The notes under the pieces are model-generated. The model made no database searches, was not told the origin of the DNA, and saw only the letters and a program-made list of their open reading frames with translations. From NCBI GenBank assembly GCA_905178155.1, contig CAJINV010000004.1, positions 1,000,629-1,064,628 on the forward strand: a stretch of 64,000 nucleotides of DNA, given 5' to 3'. Numbering within the stretch: position 1 is the stretch's first letter; the number at the start of each line of letters is the position of its first letter. Shown one piece after another: positions 11,616 through 21,821 of this stretch. The stretch is from Amoebophrya sp. A120 (lineage: Eukaryota; Sar; Dinophyceae; Syndiniales; Amoebophryaceae). Both the position numbers and the translations under genes were made by a program.

Positions 11616-14600
11616 CTAACTTATCAATTTTTTTGCCAAAGCGAAGGTAGAGTCCAAGACACTCGAAATAGCACCCTGAACGACACCCCCGGCAGTGGTG
11701 CTAGTAGTGGAGTCTGTATTCTCGACGTGTGAAGCAGATATTGATGTCGTTCCCGCTTGCGAAGTGGGTTTTCTTCTACCTTTTAACTCGGAATCCCAAT
11801 TCTCGAACCACCCGCAATCGTCCTCGAAACCCGATTTTGTTACATTTCTGCATTGACCGCAGTAATTTTTTCTGTTCCGAGACGTTCTTGATGTTGACCT
11901 AGAAGTGCCACTGCCATTAGCATTATGCACACGAAAATATCGTACTGTTAGTAGAAGTCGCATCTTCGTTACTTCTTACAAATTTATTTCTGAAAAGAAA
12001 AAATGTAATTTGTCATGCATTTTTGGATATAGAGGACGGCAGAACTGTCATGCTGTGTCGCAATTATGAGTACGAGTACGATACTGTTGCACAGGATAAT
12101 CTTCGTCTGCGAGTGACGATTTCCATTTTCGAAATTTTCCCTTGCTAGAAGTCCTGCTTGCCGCACTACCAGGAGATCCTTGATCGTTGTCACGGTCGTA
12201 CTGAATATCGAACTCGTAGTTGTCGTTTGGATTGTCGATGTTGCTGCATTATCCACTGCAAAAGTTGTAGAGTCACACATACAACTAGTAAGAATATTGT
12301 GGCAAATTCGCGTTCCATTCGCTCTTCTTCGGCATCAAAAATTACAGAAATTATATGTAGTGCAAATGCTGCTTTTTTTAATAGTGTCATGCAAAAAGTA
12401 GAGAAATACTGCAGGAATTCATTTTACAAGTGCGAAAATATTACTTGTCTTGCATCGAGGATATGCATTCCTCAAAGCAGGTCTCGCAGCTCATGGCCGT
12501 GGAGAACTGCTCGCAGTTCTGCAGTTTGTGGTTCATGTAGCGGTTTATGTTGCGGATTCCACTGTCGCCCGTGCCCTTCACACCGTCTAACGTGGATCCG
12601 ACGTCCAGCAAGAGGTCTTTGCTTTTCAGCAAAGACTCGCTCTCCGTATACGCCTCGGCAGCGATTACCTTCACCCAGGGCCCTCCCGCGAGAAAGAAGG
12701 TCACCGTCTCCTGCGGGAATCGTGCACCTTGTGGGGATCGTGATCATCATTTTTTGTACGTTTTTTCTGCTATTTTTTCCGGCCGCATCGTGCACAAGAA
12801 CTCAAGTTGTTTTTCTTCTTTCTAGTGTGTCTCTATCAAACGATGCAGACACCAACACGAATTACTCGCTAGTGCACAATTATATGCAAATATAATAAGT
12901 AAATCGAAATCCACAAGTCAAGAAGAAAATAAAAACCGTCAGAACAAATGAAGGAGCATTGATCAAGTACTCTGTTCCTGCATCTGCTGTTTCACTCGTT
13001 GCTTGACCGCAAAGGAGCATATTTCCGTCTCGGACGGTTTTGGTGCCTCGATGAAGCCGACTTTGGTGGGCAGCCAGTGGCAGGAGAGCGCTCGGAGGTG
13101 CGGCGCCCCGACCAGGACCACTGGGCGGTTGGCGACCTGCAGCATGCTGCGCAGCGGGTCTTGTGGCTTGTCCAGGTTAAACAGGTGGTAAATCTCCGCG
13201 GACCACAGGCCCTGCCAGGGAATGGACCGAGATTTATCCTGTGCAAAAGTATCGTACAGTACTCGTATTGCAATCATGCATTACAAATTTTTTAGGAAAT
13301 CCGCATGCGGATTCTCATGCTGAAAATTTGTAGTGCATTTATACGAGTACGATACTTTTGCAATGCATAAGATTCGCCAGTCGACGAAAAGGAGAGTGCG
13401 GTCGCTCCCGTCTGCAGCGTCACGAGGCCTGCCGCGCCCTGTTCATCCTCGGCAGCTGCGCCCGGCATAACTATAGGCGCGGCCGTGCTGGAGGACGTGA
13501 GGGACGCGAGCAGTTCGCTAGTCCGCAGATCCAGAAAGTCGGAAACAATCTCGTCGGAGTACAAGTCCAGGCGGTCGCGAAACAGCTTCACCATTTCCTT
13601 ACTGAAGGTACTGTCGCGCGTGGCCTCAATCGAGGGGTCCGCGTGCGTCACCCAGGCTTCCCGGCAGAAGTGCCAGTTCGAAAAGGAGAAGTGCAGGTTG
13701 GGCAAATTTATGCGCGCGAGGTTGCTCACTTCGTCCTGCAGGCAGGACCCGCGGTTCAGATCCGTGTTTTGGAGGAACTCAGGCACCTGGCTCGCCGGGA
13801 AAAACATCGGCCACGGCTCATCCGGACCGATCAGGCGTGGCTTCAAAAGCCCCATTTCCGTATCCCCGTACCGGAACTGCGCAAAGCTGTTGGGCACCAC
13901 CCGCAGACTGTTGTCCATAAAGTTGTCAAAGTACTGCTGCAAAACCTGGAAGTACGTGGTCCCGGGCGTGGTCAGCTTCTCAAACTTGGGGGGCAACGGA
14001 CACCAGTTGTCGAACAGCCAGTTCGCGGGATTTTCTTCCGGATCTGGTTGATCGTGGGGGTACAGCTTTTGTTCGATATCCTTCAGCGCCGCTTCGTGCA
14101 GTTTCACGGTGAAAGGATTCGGGGGCTTGATTTGCTTTGCGATTCGATTCGGATTTTTCCGCATCGTAGCCGCACCAGTTTTCGCTGCCGCGTCTTCACT
14201 AGTAGCTTGTAATGATGATGTGGAATCTGTACTACCATTACTACCCTCTTCAGGCAAGAATTGTTCCTGAACGCTAGTACCTCTTCTACCACCTCCCCCG
14301 GAAGATGCCGATGCGTTTTCTTGGTCCGCCGCGAATTGGTTCGCTTCGACTGCGGCTCTGTCGTTGGAGGTGGCACTGTTGAAAACTACATTGCTTGTCG
14401 TTCTGGTCAGCGTCGTGATGAAGTTTGTGGCTTCAACGAAGTGAGAAAAGTTCGCCAGCAAAACAAAAAAGACCACGAAATAGCCGCGCGCGAGGAAGAA
14501 GAAATTGAAATGATGCAGCTGCCACCTCCGGAGAAGTTTGCTCCAAGTTTTGCTTTTTGAGACGTGCGCCTCCTTGTTTCTCGTCCACCTTTGTGATCCG

Positions 14601-16380
14601 ATCGACATCCAGGCCTGTGCTTGGAGGAATGCCAACACATCAAGCAGGCCGCGCATGCCCTTGTGATCTTCTTTGGCCTGCTGCTCAGTTTCTGCGAAAT
14701 AAGCCCTTGGCCGCCAGAAGTAGTAACTGACCGATCGAGAAGAAGACCTAGAAGATGTTGCTTCAGGAGTTGTACTTTCAACACTTCTTGTTGTAGCAGG
14801 TGCATTTTTGATACCACATCGAGGTCCACCTCGTAAGACACAAGACGTACTTCTTGCTTTATTTGGTGTTCCATTCCTGCGCCTTCTATTACATCGTATT
14901 TTCTTCTTTCCTTGATCATGCCGCTTCTTTTCAACATCCGACAGTGCTTTCACTGCACTTCTTGATGCAGCCACTTCTTCGTGCAGTTCCTGCGTTCGAA
15001 TACAGTTTCTTGTGTTGTCTTCTTCTACGACTTTGGTCGTCGTCGTCGTGCTCGCGTCGTGTAGTAGTTGTACCCGTGGCATGAAGTTGTAGATCTTCGC
15101 CCGGTCGCCGTGTTTTTTTCCTACGGTCTCGAGGCCCGGTCGCCGTGTTTTTTTCCTAGATCTTCGCCCGGTCGCCCTCGTCGTCGTGTATGAGGAGGAC
15201 AACGTACCCAAGAGGCAACTCACCCATGGGGGATCAAAAAAAAAGTTTCAATTAGTGCCGGACTGGCCGGCAAAATACCTATATAAAATAGTTAATTGCA
15301 ATAGCTAGGTGATTAAGTAGTTAGATAAGACGTTTTTTAGGGGTTGTAGGGTGCTAGATCGCCAAGTCCAGCTCCACGGATTCGCCTCGGAACCCTAGCA
15401 AAAAACCGAGGAAGCGCCCCATGGTGTGGCGTCTGTCTACTGCCCGCGCTTTCCATTGTGCGTGGCCTGTGGGAGATTTGGCGCAGCTAGCCGCATCCAG
15501 CGGATGGCTGACGACAAGCCGGCACGGTAGACACAAAAAGCCGCGCGCCCTGGTTATGAGAGAAGGCGGAGCAGCGTGCCATCGGCTGCCGAGGGGGGTT
15601 TCGCCAAAAAGCACCCGCAAGCCAAGTGCAACATGGCCCGCAGGCCGCGGCCTGCAGGGCCGCAGGCGAGAGGCGGGGGCGCGAGGGGGGGCCGCGGGAG
15701 GGGGTCCACACAGGGCCTCCCATAGGGCATATTTTTACCCCTAGCCCCGACGCTGTGGTCGTTTTGTCCCTTGCCAAAAAGGGGGCATCTCGGAGGGGCA
15801 TCGCGGACGGGGATCCCGGACTCTCGTGTTGTCCTTTGTGAGGTCAATCTGCCCAGGTAGGAACACAACGAAGCCGGGGCACTTTGGGTAGCCTCACAAA
15901 ATGGCTCCCAAGCTCGGCGGAAAGTGGCAGCAAGGCACAAACAAAACACAGAAAACGGCGGCAAGGTGCGACACGGCCGTCGCAACTACGTCGTCCTGCT
16001 GCCTTGCCACAGAAGGCTGGCCGCCGATCCTCTGCCCCCTGCGAACCTTCGTGCCCTATCTGCGCCAGGCCCTCGTGTGCAGTATCCCGGCGCCCCTGCG
16101 TGGAGACAACCGAGGCGAAGCCGTGGAGCTGGATATCGGCGATCTAGCACCCTACAACCCTTTGAAAGCGTCTACTTTACATAGCTAATTCACATAAGGC
16201 AAGCTAGTGTATTTTAACTAGCGAAATTACTTATGTTCAATTCGTTTACTGTGAAAAAAAAAAAAATTATCCCCTTGGGTGCGTTGCCTGTTGGGCACGT
16301 TGTCCTCCTCATATCGTGCTCGCGTCGTGTAGTAGTTGTACCCGTGGCATGAAGTTGTACATCCTTGCCCCCGCTTTCAT
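11616..16380 (-). CDS. Membrane-anchored GT-D type glycosyltransferase (DUF1792-like)
   Basis: Six exons (16314-16380, 13370-15183, 12971-13229, 12445-12727, 12099-12243, 11616-11921) give 957 codons plus stop, with every phase consistent. Three introns are introner elements and two are GT-AG. After a basic, low-complexity N-terminus, a single hydrophobic segment (~245-268) suggests a type II membrane anchor. The lumenal part carries GT-D fold hallmarks: RYGDTE (~458, normally R-F/Y-GDGE, catalytic), a strand VVLVGAP followed by a late FIEAPKP (~665), FLAGGP (~724) and DVGSTLD (~754). These motifs lie on different exons and join only after splicing, which supports the model. A cysteine-rich tail follows (CETCFEEC, YCGQC, DDCGW). 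The ATG at 16380 lies beyond a 1.1 kb element, so the N-terminus is the weakest part; later ATGs are possible. Donor and acceptor sugars are unknown. Confidence 0.72.
11924..12098. mobile_element. Degenerate introner element, family F2 (glycosyltransferase)
   Basis: F2 ends are worn (CAGTATCG at one end, TACGATATTTTCG at the other) and only AT is duplicated, suggesting an old insertion. Splicing joins SSLADED to ANGSGTS in phase. Confidence 0.75.
12244..12444 (-). other. GT-AG intron, 201 nt (glycosyltransferase)
   Basis: Donor GTAATA, acceptor ATGCAG on the minus strand. Joins SSMQD to NNIDNPNDN in phase. The next exon is too short to appear as a long ORF but reads as protein. Confidence 0.8.
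12728..12970 (-). other. GT-AG intron, 243 nt (glycosyltransferase)
   Basis: Donor GTACTT, acceptor CACAAG. Joins QQMQEQ to SARFPQETVTF, connecting two parts of the GT-D domain. Without it the gene would appear to stop at 12963. Confidence 0.82.
13235..13369. mobile_element. Introner element, family F2 (glycosyltransferase)
   Basis: Ends contain GCAAAAGTATCG. Duplication AGATT. Splicing joins FSSTGES to RSIPWQGLW. Motifs of the GT-D fold lie on both sides. Confidence 0.92.
15189..16313. mobile_element. Giant introner-like element, family F9, with nested inverted repeat
   Basis: Outer inverted ends of ~50 bp start with TATGAGGAGGACAACGT. Duplication TCGTG. Inside lies a GC-rich core bounded by a second inverted pair. 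Splicing joins LLHDAST to TTRATGRRS in phase within the glycosyltransferase N-terminus. Unlike F1-F8 I do not see the TTTGTCATGC motif. Confidence 0.7.
15328..16173. repeat. Inner inverted-repeat pair nested in the F9 element
   Basis: The left arm 15328-15390 and right arm 16110-16173 are imperfect reverse complements over ~63 bp (shared GGGTTGTAGGGTGCTAGATC). The enclosed core (15640-16080) is GC-rich. It could be a MITE inserted into the F9 element or part of the F9 hairpin. Confidence 0.75.
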
Positions 16381-17286
16381 TTTTCACTCTTGTCAACAAG
16401 ACACGACTATTTGACTTCTAAAAAACATTTCCGATTTACTTTTGTCCGCCTCTAGAACTTCTCCTGGAACAAATGCCTGATGGATCACTCAGTAGCAGAG
16501 GCAGAGAAGTAACTAGGGTGAAGTTGGATGTGTGACAACAGTAAATCAGGAAAAAAAAAACTTCTATTTTCAATTTGACTCAATTATACAATTACTGCGT
16601 TGGAAGTGTACCGATTTGATGGTTGAGCAGTATTTTCGCCAAATCGCCACTCCTTCCGCAAGTACCAATTTTCTTTTTCTCAATTTGACTCTGTTTGCGA
16701 CGACATTTGACTTTGATTCTGATTTCATTGTGACAAAAAAGCCCGATGTTGATCATCGTTTTCACTTTTTTCTGAAGAACTTTTTTCTTACTTTTTGACA
16801 CGCTCTTAGGAGTTGAAACTTTCTCTTCAGCTTGGCAAGAAAATCTAAGTATTCAACCAGTGCGACGCTTTCAATATAAAAGTAAAAAAACAAAAAAAAT
16901 CCGCGCGAGCTCCCTTTTTTTCGTTTTTCAACCTGTTTTAATAGCCTTCTGATGGGTTGCAAGACCGAGGCGCGAACAAGCAGATTATCTCGATAAGACT
17001 TTCAAAAAATAAATAAAAAATCCCCGCTGTCGTTCTGTTTGATGCGAACTTCTGTCAATAACAATATCAACTGCGCTGAGTGCGTTGCCAATGACTAGGT
17101 TCATCATTTCATCGTGACTAAGGCGTGTTCATAGGCGAAGTGGCGAAGCATGTTGGGTAGAGAGGCTACTGATCAACTAGAAGACCACTCGTGACGATCA
17201 TCTGCAGATACATAAATACAGAGAGATTTTAATATTGTGTCGTGACAACAAAACTTAAACTTTGCGAGAAAAACCCATTGAACAAG
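16381..17286. other. AT-rich intergenic region
   Basis: Homopolymer-rich, AT-rich sequence with no ORF that resembles a protein. It probably contains the promoter or trans-splicing region of the glycosyltransferase, but no motif is recognisable. Confidence 0.4.
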
Positions 17287-17514
17287 ATGACTACTACATC
17301 AATCACCTCGGTCTCGCCCCCCATTCGCCGCACGGAGATGCCGTTTCTTCTGCCGAAGCCGACCCGGATTTTTCTCCTGGCGTTTTTCTGCTACGTGCAG
17401 CTGCTTTGCTCTATGGTGCTGAACGGGTTCTTCACAATCGTCAAGCAGGTTGCAGCGTTCTACGGGGTGTCCGTTCAGCTCGTGAATCTTATGGGGACGA
17501 TTGTGTATCTCTAT
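17287..17514 (+). pseudogene. Truncated MFS-like transporter N-terminus
   Basis: An ATG-initiated reading frame encodes a short hydrophilic leader with basic residues, a hydrophobic helix (FLLAFFCYVQLLCSMVLNGF) and a second half-helix (VSVQLVNLMGTIVYLY) in the spacing of the first two helices of MFS or FLVCR-like carriers. The frame then becomes non-membrane and runs into the tandem repeat array starting near 17642. No further carrier helices follow downstream. It is the only plausible coding sequence on the plus strand, so a gene fragment broken by the repeats is likely. A first exon with an unrecognised splice donor remains possible. Confidence 0.4.
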
Positions 17515-17641
17515 CGACCGCAAACATGTCTTCAGTGTGGGAACAGACCATTGCACTGCTGCATAGACAGGGTGCGGATTTTAGAGTTTGTTCCATGTCG
17601 TGCATTCGCGCGGATTGTTTCTGTTCGAGACGTGCTCGCGT

Positions 17642-18940
17642 CGTGTAGTAGTTGTACCCGTGGCATGAAGTTCCTGTAGATCCTCGTCCGGTCGTCGTTG
17701 TTTAGTATCCTTCCCCTCGACCTCCAGAAGGTCGTGGTGTCCTCGCCTACGTCGACGTTCTTGTACTGCGGCGGTTTACGTTCTTTGCTCTGGACGGAGG
17801 TGGAGGTCGTGTCACTTTTCATCATTATCATCCTCATTGTACAGAGGATCCGGAGTTATCCGGAGTCTTCAATCTGCTAGAGGTAGCTAGTGGTAATATT
17901 TTGTTGCAATTATGTTCAATAAACGTGGTCCTTGACAACCTGGTATTAAGTCAGAATGCTACCCGAGGACAGGTTCATCCCTACCGTACCTTGCTGATGC
18001 TGCCCCGGTCGTGCAGCCACAATGCTGAAGGTCTTCAACTCCAAACTGAAGAACTAAAGGACTAACACGACATGCAATACCAAAGCTAAAAAGCATGACC
18101 AACACCAAGGCGGGACCGTCGAACAGGAACAAGGACGGACTGGTAACCGCTCACGGTCAGAAAATCAGAGAAAAAAAACAGAACAAAAGCGCTCGTCTAC
18201 AACTCACTTGCCTCCTGTGTGTCCTCCCTCATGGCCCCGCTCACGGAAGGATGCAAATTTAATATAGTAGTTTTTGAGAGATGCAATCGGAATCTTTTGT
18301 AGTTTTGCCACTCGTCGTGGGGGTCCATGCGCATTCAGTCATGTTCATCGCCCCAACATCGCTATCACACACGATATCTGTTCTTCCATTTTGTTTCGTA
18401 GCCCTCCTAATGATATGGTTGTGGTCCTCCTCCTCTCCGTGAAACTTATAGTTCTTCAGCTTCGCAAACCTGCAGTTGCCGCGAAAAGATCAAAAACTAG
18501 CTTCCTGACAAGAAAAACAAAGAGGACGAAGTCTACTTCTTCCCGTTGATTCAACATCAGGAGCGGGCCGCGAGGCAATCCCGGAACATAAGAACGCCTG
18601 AGCTGAACAGACAGCTACAATCTGACCATGCGTCAACTGGACAAGGAAACAAGTGAATAATTTATGGCGCATCATCTTTATGATTGTAAAAAGGGGGGTC
18701 CTACGCCGAGGCTGTTACATTGTTGCACGGATGTCTGTGACTGCTCTACTTGTTAACTATAACATTAAAAGTAAAAAGCAAAAAGATGATGTTTCAAAAT
18801 GTATTGAGAAGCACAGGGGGGAAGGCATCGTCGAAAAAGTGGAAAGGCCATTGCTTAAGGTTAAGCTAGAAATAGAAAACGGAAATAAAATAAAAAGAAA
18901 AGAAGTACGTACAAGAGGAGTTCGCGGGAATGACAACGAT
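17642..18940. repeat. Tandem array unit 1
   Basis: A 1299-bp unit begins CGTGTAGTAGTTGTACCC and ends GACAACGAT. Wherever I compared it, it is identical to unit 2 exactly 1299 bp downstream (three separate ORFs repeat letter for letter). It contains no convincing gene. Its start overlaps the dispersed repeat that also occurs in the glycosyltransferase N-terminus. Confidence 0.85.
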
Positions 18941-20164
18941 CGTGTAGTAGTTGTACCCGTGGCATGAAGTTCCTGTAGATCCTCGTCCGGTCGTCGTTGT
19001 TTAGTATCCTTCCCCTCGACCTCCAGAAGGTCGTGGTGTCCTCGCCTACGTCGACGTTCTTGTACTGCGGCGGTTTACGTTCTTTGCTCTGGACGGAGGT
19101 GGAGGTCGTGTCACTTTTCATCATTATCATCCTCATTGTACAGAGGATCCGGAGTTATCCGGAGTCTTCAATCTGCTAGAGGTAGCTAGTGGTAATATTT
19201 TGTTGCAATTATGTTCAATAAACGTGGTCCTTGACAACCTGGTATTAAGTCAGAATGCTACCCGAGGACAGGTTCATCCCTACCGTACCTTGCTGATGCT
19301 GCCCCGGTCGTGCAGCCACAATGCTGAAGGTCTTCAACTCCAAACTGAAGAACTAAAGGACTAACACGACATGCAATACCAAAGCTAAAAAGCATGACCA
19401 ACACCAAGGCGGGACCGTCGAACAGGAACAAGGACGGACTGGTAACCGCTCACGGTCAGAAAATCAGAGAAAAAAAACAGAACAAAAGCGCTCGTCTACA
19501 ACTCACTTGCCTCCTGTGTGTCCTCCCTCATGGCCCCGCTCACGGAAGGATGCAAATTTAATATAGTAGTTTTTGAGAGATGCAATCGGAATCTTTTGTA
19601 GTTTTGCCACTCGTCGTGGGGGTCCATGCGCATTCAGTCATGTTCATCGCCCCAACATCGCTATCACACACGATATCTGTTCTTCCATTTTGTTTCGTAG
19701 CCCTCCTAATGATATGGTTGTGGTCCTCCTCCTCTCCGTGAAACTTATAGTTCTTCAGCTTCGCAAACCTGCAGTTGCCGCGAAAAGATCAAAAACTAGC
19801 TTCCTGACAAGAAAAACAAAGAGGACGAAGTCTACTTCTTCCCGTTGATTCAACATCAGGAGCGGGCCGCGAGGCAATCCCGGAACATAAGAACGCCTGA
19901 GCTGAACAGACAGCTACAATCTGACCATGCGTCAACTGGACAAGGAAACAAGTGAATAATTTATGGCGCATCATCTTTATGATTGTAAAAAGGGGGGTCC
20001 TACGCCGAGGCTGTTACATTGTTGCACGGATGTCTGTGACTGCTCTACTTGTTAACTATAACATTAAAAGTAAAAAGCAAAAAGATGATGTTTCAAAATG
20101 TATTGAGAAGCACAGGGGGGAAGGCATCGTCGAAAAAGTGGAAAGGCCATTGCTTAAGGTTAAG
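18941..20164. repeat. Tandem array unit 2 (3' end truncated)
   Basis: Copy of unit 1 starting 1299 bp downstream and lacking the last ~75 bp: it breaks off after TTGCTTAAGGTTAAG and the third unit follows at once. Near-identity to unit 1 implies a very recent duplication or gene conversion. An assembly artefact is the alternative. Confidence 0.85.
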
Positions 20165-20170
20165 CAGCGT

Positions 20171-21445
20171 CGTGTAGTAGTTGTACCCGTGGCATGAAGT
20201 TGTACATCTTCGCCCGGTCGCCGTAGTTCATCCTTGCCCCCGGCCAGAAGGTCGTGTCCTCGCGGCCTATGTCGTTGTGCTGCGAGGGCCTACGTTCTTT
20301 GCTCTGGACGGACGAGGTGGAGGCAGTGTCAATTTTCATCATTATCATCTTCATGGTACAGATGATCCTGAGCTGTACCGGATTCAATCTGCTAGAGGTA
20401 GCTAGTGGTAATATTTTGTTGCAATTATGTTCAATAAACGTGGTCCTTAACAGCCTGGTATTAAGTCAGAATGCTGCCCGAGGACAGGTTCATCCCTACC
20501 GTTGTACCTTGCTGCCCTCGTCGTGCAGCTACAATGCTGAAGGTCTTCAACTCCAAACGGAAGAACCAAGTAAAGGCCTAACACGACATGATGCAATACC
20601 AAAGCTAAAAAGCATGACCAACACCAAGGCGGGACCGTCGAACAGGAACAAGGACGGACTGGCAGCCGCTCACGCTCAGAAAATCAAAAAAAAAAACTGA
20701 TAAAAAGCGCTCGTCCATACCTTGCTTCCTCCCTCATGGCCCCGCTCATGGAAGGATGTAAATCAATAAGTAGTTTTTGAGAGATGCAATCGGAATCTTT
20801 TGTAGTTTTGCCACTCGTCGTGGGGGTCCATGCGCATTCAGTCATGTTCATCGCCCCAACATCGCTATCACGCACGACATCCTGTTCTTTCGTTTTGTTT
20901 CTGTAGCCCTCCTACTGATGTGGTTGTGGTCCTCTCCGTGAAACTTATAGTTCTTCAGCTTCGCAAACCTGCAGTTGCCGCGAAAAGATCAAAAACTAGC
21001 TTCCTGACAAGAAAAACAAAGAGGACGAAGTCTACTTCTTCCCGTTGATTCAACATCAGGAGCGGGCCGCGAGGCAATCCCCGAACACGAGAACGCCTGA
21101 GCTGAGCAGACAGCTACAATCTGACCATGCGTCAACTGGACAAGGAAGTGAATAATTAATGGCGCATCATCTTTATGATTGTAAAAAGGGGGGTCCTACG
21201 CCGAGGCTGTTACATTGTTGCACGGATGTCTGTGACTGCTCTTGTTAACTTAACATTGAAAGAAAAGATATGCGTGTTGAAAGAAACAAATAAGTAGGTG
21301 CAACCGACGCCAAAGAAGCAAGAAGGTGAAGCACAGGTGGGAAGGCATCGTCGAAAAAGTAGAAAGGCCATTGCTTATGCTTAAGATAGAAAACGGAATA
21401 AGAAAAAAAATACGTACAAGAGGAGTTCGTTGGAATGACAACGAT
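20171..21445. repeat. Tandem array unit 3 (diverged)
   Basis: Third unit with the same start (CGTGTAGTAG) and the same terminal GACAACGAT, but with many substitutions and small indels. It is therefore older than the unit 1/2 duplication. Its opening segment is closer to the glycosyltransferase copies (GAAGTTGTAC rather than GAAGTTCCTG). Confidence 0.8.
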
Positions 21446-21821
21446 CCCCCGGGGTGGGGACTTACGTATAATGGCACTGGGGGCGACCCTGGAAGAAACA
21501 AAAAAAAATGAAGAAACGCAAAAATCGCGCAAACACGACTCACGCGACAGGGTACTTAACGCAAAGACAAGAGGGATTTAAAAAGCAGGCGAAAAATGGC
21601 TCAATGCCTTGCGGTCTGGAGGGCCTTTTGCAGGCGTTTCGCATCGCAGAAACAGAAACTAGAGCTTTAGCTTTACAGATACATACGTGGGCCGCAAGCA
21701 TGACATCAAGAAGTTGGATTTTTTCTATAGGACTAGCAGCGATCTGGAGGAAGATGTTGAAGATCTCCCCTTATTTATTACATTTTGATTTTTCCTCTTC
21801 TGTAGTTTTTTTCTCGCATCT
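21446..21821. other. Spacer between repeat array and PAN-like gene
   Basis: No gene is recognisable on either strand. If the last exon of the PAN-like gene is read in another frame, its stop would fall at 21778 inside this spacer. Confidence 0.35.

Noticed and set aside
11984-12010. Pyrimidine-rich tract with CAG as a splice acceptor
   Set aside because: Using it gives an immediate stop, whereas removing the whole degenerate F2 element keeps phase.
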